Assembly (NCBI RefSeq): GCF_900115475.1
Contig: NZ_FOWP01000001.1
Location: forward strand, 558,001-622,000
From: Ectopseudomonas composti
Lineage (GTDB): Bacteria > Pseudomonadota > Gammaproteobacteria > Pseudomonadales > Pseudomonadaceae
Length of the DNA: 64,000 bases
Reading direction: 5' to 3'
Both the position numbers and the translations under genes were made by a program. The notes below the pieces were generated by a model that was given only the letters and a program-made list of their open reading frames with translations, was not told where the DNA came from and did not search any database. Positions 41,360-49,714 of this stretch are shown here, piece after piece (within the stretch, counting starts at the first letter, position 1; every line of letters begins with the position of its first letter).

Positions 41360-42126
41360 ACGGCATACATCCGGACTTTCACCCCCCTCTCCCTAACCCT
41401 CTCCCCGAGGGGAGAGGGGACAGATTTGTAACAAGGACAAAACTCGGAGCACGGCACAAACTCCCCTCTCCCGCTTGCGGGAGAGGGGCTGGGGGAGAGG
41501 GTAGAGAAGGAAAACGCCTCATCACCCGCTACCTTTCCCGGATTGCATCCGGGCTACTGCTGGCTGGCATTGCCCAGTTGGCAATGGCTTTCGACCTCGA
41601 CCAGCTCAGCGAGCAACTCGGCGAGCCTGAAGTGGTGCGTGGCAGTTTCATTCAGGAAAAGCATCTGCGCGCACTGCCGCAACCGCTGACCAGCCGCGGC
41701 ACCTTCGTCCTGGCCAAAGATTACGGCCTGCTCTGGCTGCTGCAACGTCCGCTGCAGCAGGACTACCGCATCGACGCGCAAGGCATCGCCCGGCGTAGCG
41801 AACAGGGCTGGCAGTTCGTCGCCCAGCAGAGCGCCACCGCCCAGCAGAACCGTCTGTTCCTCGCCGTGCTCAAGGGCGACAGCAGCGGCCTGCGCCAGGA
41901 CTTCGAACTCAGCCTGAGCGGCAGCGCCGAAGCCTGGCAGCTCGACCTGACGCCTCGCAGCGTGCTGCTCAAACAGGTGTTCAAAGCCATCGTCATCAGT
42001 GGCGGTGAACTGGTGCAGCGCATCGAACTGCAGGAAACCCAGGGCGACAGCACCGTGCTACGTCTTGAAGACAATCGGGCCGATCAGTCCCTGAGCGATG
42101 CGGAGCGACATGACTTCCAGAGTTGA
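41356..42126 (+). CDS. LolA-like outer membrane lipoprotein carrier protein with a repeat-derived N-terminus
   Basis: 256 aa if translation begins at the GTG overlapping the thioesterase stop (GTGA). The conserved part starts at about 41,580 (FDLDQLSEQLGEP...VRGSFIQEKHLRALPQPLTSRGTF) and has the LolA-like concave beta-barrel pattern for carrying a hydrophobic ligand through the periplasm. Just before it lies a signal-like stretch LLLAGIAQLAMA. Between the GTG and that stretch, about 60 codons come from a palindromic repeat (41384-41501) and a half REP (41537-41557). No ATG occurs between the GTG and the conserved domain, so the true start is uncertain; a start codon such as CTG within 41,500-41,570 is possible. 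Confidence 0.7.
   Translation: MNGIHPDFHPPLPNPLPEGRGDRFVTRTKLGARHKLPSPACGRGAGGEGREGKRLITRYLSRIASGLLLAGIAQLAMAFDLDQLSEQLGEPEVVRGSFIQEKHLRALPQPLTSRGTFVLAKDYGLLWLLQRPLQQDYRIDAQGIARRSEQGWQFVAQQSATAQQNRLFLAVLKGDSSGLRQDFELSLSGSAEAWQLDLTPRSVLLKQVFKAIVISGGELVQRIELQETQGDSTVLRLEDNRADQSLSDAERHDFQS
41384..41501. repeat. C/T-rich inverted repeat at the 5' end of the LolA-like gene
   Basis: CCCTCTCCCTAACCCTCTCC and its following GAGGGGAGAGGGG form one small dyad. A second block, CCCCTCTCCCGCTTGCGGG and GAGAGGGGCTGGGGGAGAGG, is the larger inverted partner about 40 bases on. This kind of C/T-rich palindrome is common between genes in pseudomonads and xanthomonads. Here it occupies the beginning of a reading frame. 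Confidence 0.75.
41537..41557. repeat. Half REP within the LolA-like signal peptide region
   Basis: CCCGGATTGCATCCGGGCTA followed by C is one arm of the family seen at 13628 and 30648, in the CTAC-terminal orientation. It encodes S-R-I-A-S-G-L-L directly before the hydrophobic LAGIAQLAMA stretch, so the repeat appears to supply part of the signal peptide. Confidence 0.7.
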
Positions 42127-44437
42127 GTACTGGGGTTCACGGCTTTTCCCACTCGCCCTGATCCTGCTCGTCGTCGTTGCTGCCTGGCAGTGGCGAGGGG
42201 GCGCACCTGTGTCAGCCAACCTGCTGGAACTGGTGCCCAGCGGCAAGCCGGACGCGCTCGAACAACAGGCCGTGCAGCGCATGCAGGAGCCGCTCAACCG
42301 CGAACTGCTGGTACTGATCAGCCATCCGCAGCGCGAGCAGGCGCTGGCGCTGGCCGCCGAGCTGGGCGCGCGCTGGCAGCAGCAGACCCTGTTCGAGAAG
42401 GTGCAGTGGGACCCGCAAGCCGACCTATCCAGCATACGCCAGCAATTGCAGGATCAACGCCTGGCGCTACTGCCGGCTGCCGACCGTCAACAGCTGATCG
42501 ACAACCCGGCCGCCTTCATCGAAAAGCGCGTTCAGGATCTGTTCGATCCGTTCCGCAGCCAGGGCGTGGTCGCCACCAATGATGACCTGCTCGGCCTCAG
42601 CACCCTGGTGGAAAAGGGCCTTCCCCATCACCACAATGTCCAGGTCGACCTCAGCGGCGCGCTGATCGCCGAGAGCGAGGGGACCACTTGGGCACTGCTG
42701 CGCGCCCGCACCAATGCCGACGCCTTCGACGGCAACCTGGCCCTGGCCGTGGACGATCTGGTCACCCAGGCGCGCGACGAAGTCGAGGCGCGCGGCGGCC
42801 ACTTGCTCGCCAGCAGCGGGCTGCTGTATTCCGCCCATGGCCAGCGCGAGGCCACTCGCGAGATCAGTCTGATGGGTGGTCTCGCCAGCGCCGGCGCCCT
42901 GCTGATGATGCTGCTGGTGTTTCACCAGGTGCGCATACTGCTTGCCTTCGTTCCCGCCGCCATCGGTGTACTCGCCGGGCTCACGGTCTGTGTCGCGGTG
43001 TTCGGCCACATCCACGTGATGACCCTGGTACTCGGCGCCAGCCTGATCGGCGTGGCCATCGACTACCCCCTGCACCTGCTGTCGAAAAGCTGGACGCTGC
43101 AACCCTGGGACAGTTGGCGGGCCCTGCGCGCAACGCTGCTTGGCCTGAGCCTGGGCCTGGTGACCAACGTCATCGGCTACCTGGCCCTGGCCTTCACGCC
43201 GTTCCCGGCGCTGAAACAAGTGGCGATTTTCTCCGCCGCCGGCCTGCTCGGCGCCTACCTGAGCACGCTGTTCCTGCTGCCAACCCTGCTCGGCAAGGCC
43301 CAGATCCGCCCTTGGCAGCCCCCGCATGCGCTGGCGCAACGCCTGCTCGACTGGCGTGAAGCCTTGCTGCGTAAACTGCCAACCCCCTGGCTGCTGTTGA
43401 TCTTCGCCCTGTTCTGCGCCGCTGGCTTGCTGCAGCTCTCGCACAAGGATGACCTGCGCCAGTGGGCCAGCGTGCCGCCGCAATTGCTGGAACAATCGAA
43501 AGCCATCAGCCAGATCGTCGGCACGCAACCGACCAGCCAATTCTTCCTGGTACGTGGCGACGATGAGGAGCAACTGCTGCAACGCCAGCAGGTGCTGAGC
43601 CAGCGCCTGGACACGCTGGTAGAACAGGGCCAGCTGAAAAGCTATCTGGCGCTGAGTCAGCTGATCGCGCCGACCACGCAGCAGGAAAAACTGCGTCAGG
43701 CCGTGGCAATGCTCCCCAGCCACAGCGCCGCGCTCACCGAGCTGGGTATTCCTGCCGAAGCCATCGAGCAGGAGGCACGACAGCTGCAAGCCCTGCCGAC
43801 ACTGAGCGTTGAGCAGGTACTCGCCGCGCCGCTGAGCGAACCCTGGCGCCCGCTCTGGCTGGGCAACGCCGATGACGGCCAGGTCGCCGGGCTGATCAGC
43901 CTGCAAGGCCTGAGCGACAGCGATCTGCTGGCCGCCCAGGCCGAGGGGCTCGCCGGTGTGAAGCTGGTTGACCGCCTCGGCGAACTCAATCGCCTGTTCG
44001 CCGCCACCCAGGTCAGCGCCGCCGAGCTCAAACTGGCCTCCTGCCTGCTGATCTTCGCCGTACTGTGCTTCTTCTTCGGCGCACGTGGCGCTGCTCGCAT
44101 ATTGGCGGTGTCGCTGCTGGCCGCCTTGGCCAGCCTGGCCAGCCTCGGCTGGCTTGGCCAGCCGCTGACGCTGTTCAGCCTGTTCGGCCTGTTGCTGGTC
44201 ACCGCCATCGGCGTGGACTACGCCATCCTCATCCGCGAACGGGTCGGCGGCGCTGCCACCAGCCTGCTCGGCACGCTGCTGTCGGCGCTGACCACCTGGT
44301 TGTCGTTCGGCCTGCTGGCAGTGTCCAGCACACCGGCGGTCAGCAACTTCGGCCTGACCATCAGCATCGGCCTGATCTTCAGCTTCCTCCTCGCGCCCTG
44401 GGCGGGTGACGCGCCTGCGAAGGAGCCGCATCCATGA
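42110..44437 (+). CDS. MMPL/RND-type exporter, aryl polyene cluster
   Basis: 775 aa from the ATG at 42110 with CGGAG five bases upstream, overlapping the LolA-like gene by 17 bases. It has an N-terminal helix, a periplasmic loop of about 190 residues, a five- or six-helix block (MGGLASAGALLMMLLVFHQVRILLAF onward), a second periplasmic loop and a second helix block. This two-fold layout is typical of MMPL lipid exporters. It should move the finished or lipid-linked polyene across the inner membrane, handing over to the LolA-like carrier encoded just upstream. Confidence 0.92.
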   Translation: MTSRVEYWGSRLFPLALILLVVVAAWQWRGGAPVSANLLELVPSGKPDALEQQAVQRMQEPLNRELLVLISHPQREQALALAAELGARWQQQTLFEKVQWDPQADLSSIRQQLQDQRLALLPAADRQQLIDNPAAFIEKRVQDLFDPFRSQGVVATNDDLLGLSTLVEKGLPHHHNVQVDLSGALIAESEGTTWALLRARTNADAFDGNLALAVDDLVTQARDEVEARGGHLLASSGLLYSAHGQREATREISLMGGLASAGALLMMLLVFHQVRILLAFVPAAIGVLAGLTVCVAVFGHIHVMTLVLGASLIGVAIDYPLHLLSKSWTLQPWDSWRALRATLLGLSLGLVTNVIGYLALAFTPFPALKQVAIFSAAGLLGAYLSTLFLLPTLLGKAQIRPWQPPHALAQRLLDWREALLRKLPTPWLLLIFALFCAAGLLQLSHKDDLRQWASVPPQLLEQSKAISQIVGTQPTSQFFLVRGDDEEQLLQRQQVLSQRLDTLVEQGQLKSYLALSQLIAPTTQQEKLRQAVAMLPSHSAALTELGIPAEAIEQEARQLQALPTLSVEQVLAAPLSEPWRPLWLGNADDGQVAGLISLQGLSDSDLLAAQAEGLAGVKLVDRLGELNRLFAATQVSAAELKLASCLLIFAVLCFFFGARGAARILAVSLLAALASLASLGWLGQPLTLFSLFGLLLVTAIGVDYAILIRERVGGAATSLLGTLLSALTTWLSFGLLAVSSTPAVSNFGLTISIGLIFSFLLAPWAGDAPAKEPHP

Positions 44438-45582
44438 GCGTGGCCCTGTTCTGGCTGCTGGCCCTGGCCATTTACGCACTGGTCGCAATCATCGGCGCAC
44501 GCCGCCTGATTCCCATCGTCGGCCAGTTGCTGGTGGCCGCGCTGGTCATTCCGACGCTGCTGTTGCTGTGGGCCGAGCCGCACTGGCAACTGAGCGCGGC
44601 CGAGTTGCTCGCGCCCGCGTGGCTGAACTTCGCCTATGGCTTGTGCTTCGCCTTGCTGCTGGGCTACATCCTCAGCGACGTGATCGACCTCGATCTCAGC
44701 CCGGCCTGCGTGAAGATCGCCCTGCCGAGTTTTCTCGTGCCGATGCTGGCCGGCGTAGCCTGCTCGCTCTGGCTGCTACCCGGCGAACGTGGCTGGCTGA
44801 GTGCACTGGGCATTGGCCTGCTGTTCTCCATCACCGCGATCCCGGTGCTCTATCTGTTCTTGCAGAGCATCGGCTACCCGGCAGCCGACAGCAAACGCCT
44901 GCTGCACGCGGCAATCCTGATGGACTTCATGTGCTGGAGCCTGTTCGGCCTGGCCCAGGGCAGCAGCCAGCCGACGACACTGCTGTGGCCACTACTGGCG
45001 GCGCTGTTGCCTCTGTTACTGCACAGGCTCACGCTACGTCATCCACTGTTCTACAGCCTGCCGTTCTTCGCCCTGATGCTGGTGCTCCAGCAGCTTGAAC
45101 TGAATGCGCTGGTATTCGGCATCGCCTACATGCTGTGCCTGGCTTACCTGACGCAACCCTTTGTCCTGCCACTGGCGCCGCGTCACTGGAAAGGGCTGCT
45201 CAATGGCATCGCGGTTCCGCTGATTCTCACTTATGGCGTACTGCGCGTGGATTTCCATGGCCTGGGTCAACACCTGTCCGGGCTGGTAATCGTTACCCTG
45301 CTGGCGCTGCCGGTCATCAGCAAGGTGCTTGGCAGTTGGCTGGGCCTGCATTGGGCAGACCCGGCCGCGTCAGCGCGGATCAAGTGGCGGGAAAGCCTGC
45401 TGCTGAACATCCGTGGCCTGACCGAAATCGTGTTCCTCAACCTGCTCCTGCAGCTCCAGCTGATTGATTCAACGGTGTACTTCGGCCTGCTGCTGATGAG
45501 TCTGTTCTCTACTCTGCTGCCTGCCCTGCTAGGCCGGCACGCCGTCAATCATGAAGCGAAAGCCCGCTATGAAATCTCCTGA
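44434..45582 (+). CDS. Cation:proton antiporter-like membrane protein, aryl polyene cluster
   Basis: 382 aa with about 11-12 hydrophobic segments and almost no soluble domain. The layout (GIGLLFSITAIPVLYLFLQS and a late LLLNIRGLTEIVFLNLLLQLQ helix) resembles CPA2/KefB-type exchangers, including a conserved-looking RGLTE near residue 327. A role in pigment biosynthesis is not obvious; it may drive or balance ions during export, or be a non-exchanging relative. ATGA overlap with the exporter gene shows it belongs to the operon. Confidence 0.8.
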   Translation: MSVALFWLLALAIYALVAIIGARRLIPIVGQLLVAALVIPTLLLLWAEPHWQLSAAELLAPAWLNFAYGLCFALLLGYILSDVIDLDLSPACVKIALPSFLVPMLAGVACSLWLLPGERGWLSALGIGLLFSITAIPVLYLFLQSIGYPAADSKRLLHAAILMDFMCWSLFGLAQGSSQPTTLLWPLLAALLPLLLHRLTLRHPLFYSLPFFALMLVLQQLELNALVFGIAYMLCLAYLTQPFVLPLAPRHWKGLLNGIAVPLILTYGVLRVDFHGLGQHLSGLVIVTLLALPVISKVLGSWLGLHWADPAASARIKWRESLLLNIRGLTEIVFLNLLLQLQLIDSTVYFGLLLMSLFSTLLPALLGRHAVNHEAKARYEIS

Positions 45583-46816
45583 ACTCGAACAACGTCAGAT
45601 CGTCGTCATCGGTGCCGGCCCGTCCGGTGCTATCGCCGCCGCCATTCTCAAGCGCCAGGGCCACGACGTGCTGGTGCTGGAGCGCCAGCGCTTCCCGCGC
45701 TTCTCCATCGGCGAGAGCCTGCTGTCGCATTGCCTCGACTTCGTCGAAGAGGCTGGCATGCTTGAAGCGGTTCAGGCCGCGGGTTTCCAGACCAAGCATG
45801 GCGCTGCGTTCGCCTGGGGCGAGCGTTACACCAGCTTCGACTTTCGCGACAAGTTCACCGCGGGCAAGGGCTCGACCTACCAGGTGATCCGCGCCGACTT
45901 CGACAAGCTGCTGGCCGATGAAGCCGAGCGCCAGGGCGTGGAAATCCGCTACGAGGAAGAAATCTTCGCCGCCGACTTCAGCGGCGACTGCCCGCGCCTG
46001 TCGATACGCCGCCTGGCCGATGGCCTTGAATACCAGGTCGAGTGCGCCTTCGTCCTCGACGGCAGCGGCTATGGCCGCGTGCTGCCGCGCCTGCTCGACC
46101 TCGATACGCCGTCGGCCTTCCCGGTACGCCGTGCGGTGTTCACCCACATCAAGGACAACATCGACCCGGCCTCAGGCTTCAACCGCGAGATGATCCTCAT
46201 CACCACCCATCCGACTCTGCGCGACGTGTGGTTCTGGACCATTCCGTTCAGCAACGGCCGTTGCTCGCTGGGCGTGGTCTGCGCCGCCGAGCACTACGAG
46301 AACTACCCGAAGGATCTCGATGCCTGCCTCAAGCAGTTCGTCGCCGAGACCCCATCGCTGAGCAAGGTGCTGGGCAATGCCGCGTGGGATACCCCAGCGC
46401 GTGAGATCAACGGTTACTCGGCCAACGTCAAGAGCCTGCACGGGCCGGGTTTCGCTCTGCTGGGTAATGCTGCCGAGTTCCTCGACCCGGTGTTCAGCTC
46501 GGGCGTGACTATCGCCATGCGCTCGGCGAGCATGGCCGCCGGGCTACTGCACCGTCAGTTGAACGGTGAAACGGTGGACTGGGAAAGCGAGTTCGCCATC
46601 CCGCTCAAACGTGGCGTGGACACCTTCCGCGTCTACGTCGAAGGCTGGTACGAGGGCTCCTTCCAGGACGTGATCTATTACGAGAACGCCTCGCCGGAGA
46701 TTCGCCGCATGATCAGCTCGATCCTTGCCGGCTACGCCTGGGACGGTAAGAATCCCTATGTTTCCGAACCTCGCCGGCGCCTGCGCGTGTTGGCCGAGCT
46801 TTGTTCACAGCCCTGA
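45569..46816 (+). CDS. FAD-dependent oxidoreductase of the tryptophan/phenolic halogenase family
   Basis: 415 aa from the ATG at 45569; an in-frame ATG at 45551 would add six residues. The N-terminal Rossmann motif is IVVIGAGPSGAIAAA. Two halogenase hallmarks are present: Lys76 in GFQTKHGAAFAWG, at the place of the catalytic lysine, and W221-F-W-T-I-P226, the WxWxIP motif. Related enzymes occur in xanthomonadin and other aryl polyene clusters. It could halogenate, hydroxylate or otherwise oxidise the aryl head. It overlaps the antiporter gene by 14 bases. Confidence 0.87.
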   Translation: MKSPELEQRQIVVIGAGPSGAIAAAILKRQGHDVLVLERQRFPRFSIGESLLSHCLDFVEEAGMLEAVQAAGFQTKHGAAFAWGERYTSFDFRDKFTAGKGSTYQVIRADFDKLLADEAERQGVEIRYEEEIFAADFSGDCPRLSIRRLADGLEYQVECAFVLDGSGYGRVLPRLLDLDTPSAFPVRRAVFTHIKDNIDPASGFNREMILITTHPTLRDVWFWTIPFSNGRCSLGVVCAAEHYENYPKDLDACLKQFVAETPSLSKVLGNAAWDTPAREINGYSANVKSLHGPGFALLGNAAEFLDPVFSSGVTIAMRSASMAAGLLHRQLNGETVDWESEFAIPLKRGVDTFRVYVEGWYEGSFQDVIYYENASPEIRRMISSILAGYAWDGKNPYVSEPRRRLRVLAELCSQP

Positions 46817-46828
46817 CAAGGACAGTCG

Positions 46829-47548
46829 ATGAACGCCCTGCGCCCCGTCTCGCCCACCTACGTCGAAGAAACCCGCTTCGGCTTCTGGTTCCTGCAGAGC
46901 CATGTCTGGCAACACCATGTACTGCGGGTCGCGATCAACGACCTGGTACGTCTGATCGCCGGCCCGCTGCCGCACGCTCCCGTCCTGCTGGACACGGGCT
47001 GCGGTCAGGGCCGTTCCTTCGGCCTGCTCAACGCCGCCTTCGCACCGGCGCGGATGATCGGTCTCGACGCCGACCCGCACAGCCTCGAATGCTCGCGCCG
47101 CGAAGCCGAGCGCCTGGGCCTGGAGGTCGAACTGATCGCCAGCGACTGCGCGGCCATCGACCTGCCCGACGCCAGCGTCGACCTGCTGTTCTGCCACCAG
47201 ACGCTGCACCACCTGGTGGAGCAGGAGCAGGCGCTCGCCGAGTTCTGGCGTGTGCTCAAACCCGGCGGTCGGCTGCTGCTGGCCGAATCGACCAAGTTCT
47301 ACATCGATACCTGGGTGATCCGCTGGCTGTTCCGCCACCCGATGCACGTGCAGCGCAGCGCCGAGCAGTACCTGGACATGTTGCGTACGCAGGGCTTCCA
47401 GTTCGACGATGCCAGCGTTTCTTACCCGTACCTGTGGTGGAGCCGCGCCAAGGACTTCGGCCTGCTGGAACGCTGGGGGCTGATGCGACCCAAGCCAGTC
47501 GGCCAACGCGACGAAACGCTGCTCAACGTGGTGGCGCGCAAGCCGTGA
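46829..47548 (+). CDS. SAM-dependent methyltransferase, aryl polyene cluster
   Basis: 239 aa class I methyltransferase. Motif I is VLLDTGCGQGRSFGLL, followed by IGLDADP and the motif IV region VDLLFCHQTLHHL. In characterised aryl polyenes the aromatic ring carries methyl or O-methyl groups, which this enzyme is the best candidate to add. It lies 12 bases after the FAD enzyme and shares one base with the next start (TGATG). Confidence 0.9.
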   Translation: MNALRPVSPTYVEETRFGFWFLQSHVWQHHVLRVAINDLVRLIAGPLPHAPVLLDTGCGQGRSFGLLNAAFAPARMIGLDADPHSLECSRREAERLGLEVELIASDCAAIDLPDASVDLLFCHQTLHHLVEQEQALAEFWRVLKPGGRLLLAESTKFYIDTWVIRWLFRHPMHVQRSAEQYLDMLRTQGFQFDDASVSYPYLWWSRAKDFGLLERWGLMRPKPVGQRDETLLNVVARKP

Positions 47549-48042
47549 TGCCACGCATACTCCTGCTCGTCTCCAGCCTACTGCTGGGCGCCTGCGCCGC
47601 ACGCACCCCCGTGCCGCAAGCGGCCCCGGCATTGGTCGCAGCGCTGCCGCTCACCCTGCAGATCCAGCGTGAGCAGGCGGACGTGCGCCAGGACTGGCTA
47701 CTGGTGATCCAGCAAGAAGGCTCGGCCTTGCGCTGGTCACTGATGGACCCGCTCGGTATCCCGCAGGCGCGTCAGCTACTGGATGCCGGACAATGGCGCA
47801 ACGACGGCCTGCTGCCACCCAATGCCGAGGCCCGCGAACTGTTCGCCGCACTGCTGTTCGCCCTGAGCCGCAGCGACGCGCTGCAGGCTTATCCGGCCGG
47901 TAGTTGGCAACAGGTAAGCGATGACCAGCGCCGCCTTGTGCCGGACTGGACCATCGACTACCACGGCCCCCTGGATTTCGCCCTTGGCAAAACCGGCCTG
48001 AATTACCGGATACGTGCACTGAACCTGGAAGAAAGCGATTGA
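47548..48042 (+). CDS. DUF3261 lipoprotein, aryl polyene cluster
   Basis: 164 aa. The first residues, MPRILLLVSSLLLGAC, form a lipoprotein signal peptide with the lipid-modified Cys16. The mature part is beta-rich with spaced Leu/Trp pairs (LTLQIQREQADVRQDWLLVIQQEG...LRWSLMDPLGIP), the pattern of DUF3261. This family is restricted mostly to aryl polyene operons and may dock the pigment at the outer membrane like LolB. It is joined to its neighbours by one-base overlaps. Confidence 0.85.
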   Translation: MPRILLLVSSLLLGACAARTPVPQAAPALVAALPLTLQIQREQADVRQDWLLVIQQEGSALRWSLMDPLGIPQARQLLDAGQWRNDGLLPPNAEARELFAALLFALSRSDALQAYPAGSWQQVSDDQRRLVPDWTIDYHGPLDFALGKTGLNYRIRALNLEESD

Positions 48043-49244
48043 TGTCCCGCGCCCCTACCCCCAGCTATCTCAATGCGCTCGGCCTGCTCTGTGCCCTCGG
48101 CGAAGGCAAGCAAGCCGTCGCCGATGCGCTGTTCGCTGGCGATACCTCAGGCATGCGTGCCGAAGACGGTTGGGTCAGCGAACGCAGCCTGACGGTCGGC
48201 GCTGTGCATGTTGACCTACCGGCCATGCCGCCCGGCTTCGAGGCATCACACAGCCGCAACAACCAGTTGCTGCTGGCTGCCGCGCAGCAGATCGAAGCCG
48301 AATTGCATGCGGCCATCGCCCGCTACGGCGCCCATCGCGTCGGCCTGGTGCTAGGCACCAGCACCTCGGGTATTCGCGAAGCGGGCGAACATATCGCGCG
48401 CCACCTCGACGAAGGCGAGCTGCCCGCCGAATACGATTATGCCCAGCAGGAAATGGCTGCCCCAGCCAGCTTCCTCGCCGACTGGCTGGGCCTGGCGGGA
48501 CCGGTGTACTGCCAGTCCACCGCCTGTACGTCCAGCGCCCGCGCCCTGCTCAGCGCCCAGCGCCTGCTGCGCATGGGCCTGTGCGATGCGGTGATCTGCG
48601 GTGGTGTGGACAGCCTGTGTCGCCTGACCCTGAATGGTTTTTCCTCGCTGGAAGCAGTTTCGGCCGAGCCCTGCAATCCGTGCTCGGTGAACCGCAACGG
48701 CATCAACATCGGCGAAGCCGCGGCGCTGTTCCTGATGACGCGCGAACCCGCGCCCATCCTTTTCTGCGGCGGCGGCGCCACCTCCGACGCCCACCATATT
48801 TCCGCCCCACACCCGGAAGGCCTGGGCGCACGCCGCGCAATGGAAAAGGCCCTGGCCAGCGCCGGCCTGACGCCGGATCGGATCGACTACCTCAACTTGC
48901 ACGGCACCGCCACCCGGCATAACGACGCGATGGAGAGCAAGGCCGTGCACGCCCTGTTTCCTGACGGCCTGCCCTGCTCGTCGAGCAAGCCGATGACCGG
49001 CCATACCCTGGGCGCCGCCGGCGCGCTGGAAGCGGCCTTCTGCTGGCTGACCCTGAGCGAGCACAACCGTGACGGCCTGCTGCCACCGCACCTCTGGGAC
49101 GGGCAGCGCGATCCCGAACTGGCATCGCTCGAACTGGTCCAGAGCGGCGCTCGCCTCCTCCGCACACAAGGTCGCCACCTGATGAGCAACTCTTTCGCCT
49201 TCGGCGGCAACAACGTCGCGCTGATTCTGGGGGACGCGCCATGA
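48042..49244 (+). CDS. Beta-ketoacyl-ACP synthase A, aryl polyene cluster
   Basis: 400 aa ketosynthase. The nucleophile is Cys162 in CQSTACTSSARAL. The two catalytic histidines lie in NLHGTATRHND and KPMTGHTLGAAGA, which also holds the conserved lysine. The FGGNN glycine-rich end is intact, so it should be active. Two full ketosynthases occur in this operon; this first one resembles the starter or alternate type (ApeR-like), while the one at 50450 follows the ketoreductase. The precise division of labour is inference. Confidence 0.9.
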   Translation: MSRAPTPSYLNALGLLCALGEGKQAVADALFAGDTSGMRAEDGWVSERSLTVGAVHVDLPAMPPGFEASHSRNNQLLLAAAQQIEAELHAAIARYGAHRVGLVLGTSTSGIREAGEHIARHLDEGELPAEYDYAQQEMAAPASFLADWLGLAGPVYCQSTACTSSARALLSAQRLLRMGLCDAVICGGVDSLCRLTLNGFSSLEAVSAEPCNPCSVNRNGINIGEAAALFLMTREPAPILFCGGGATSDAHHISAPHPEGLGARRAMEKALASAGLTPDRIDYLNLHGTATRHNDAMESKAVHALFPDGLPCSSSKPMTGHTLGAAGALEAAFCWLTLSEHNRDGLLPPHLWDGQRDPELASLELVQSGARLLRTQGRHLMSNSFAFGGNNVALILGDAP

Positions 49245-49714
49245 AGCTGTGGCCCGTCGCCGAACTGGTGCCCCACGCCGGCAACATGGTGCTGCTCGAT
49301 GAAGTGCTGAGCTGCGACACGGAAGCCATCGAGGTACGCCTGCTGGTGCGGCCCAACGGCCTGCTCAGCGACAGCGACGGCAGCTTGCCAGCCTGGACCG
49401 GCATCGAGCTGATGGCCCAGGCCATCGCCGCCTTCGCCGGTATTCAGGCCAAGCGCGCCGGCTTGCCGGTGGAGCTGGGCTTTCTGCTCGGCACGCGCAA
49501 GTACGCCTGCAACGTCGAGCGTTTCCCGGCTGGTAGCGAACTGCACATCCGCGCCCTGTGCTCGCTGCAGGACGACAACGGCATGGGCGTGTTCGAATGC
49601 CACCTCCAAGGGCCCGGCATCCAGGCCGAAGCCCGTCTCAATGTATTCCGCCCGCCGCAACCGGCGGTCTATTTACAAGAGCCACAAGAACCGCAAGAAC
49701 AATCCCATGACTGA
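49241..49714 (+). CDS. 3-hydroxyacyl-ACP dehydratase-like hotdog protein, aryl polyene cluster
   Basis: 157 aa. LVPHAGNMVLLDEVLSCD and GIELMAQAIAAFAGIQA are the dehydratase-type strand and central helix of the ApeP-like group. It should remove water from the 3-hydroxyacyl-ACP to create each double bond, together with the hotdog domain fused to the ligase. The C-terminal EPQEPQEQSHD tail is low in complexity. ATGA overlap with the ketosynthase. Confidence 0.88.
   Translation: MKLWPVAELVPHAGNMVLLDEVLSCDTEAIEVRLLVRPNGLLSDSDGSLPAWTGIELMAQAIAAFAGIQAKRAGLPVELGFLLGTRKYACNVERFPAGSELHIRALCSLQDDNGMGVFECHLQGPGIQAEARLNVFRPPQPAVYLQEPQEPQEQSHD

Noticed and set aside
41384..41501. C/T-rich palindrome considered as a CRISPR remnant or an intrinsic terminator
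   Set aside because: There is no repeated unit with spacers and no U-tract, and the pattern matches dispersed intergenic palindromes.
42467..44488. 673-codon open frame antisense to the MMPL exporter
   Set aside because: Gln/Gly/Ala-rich shadow of a hydrophobic coding strand; no ribosome site and no motif.
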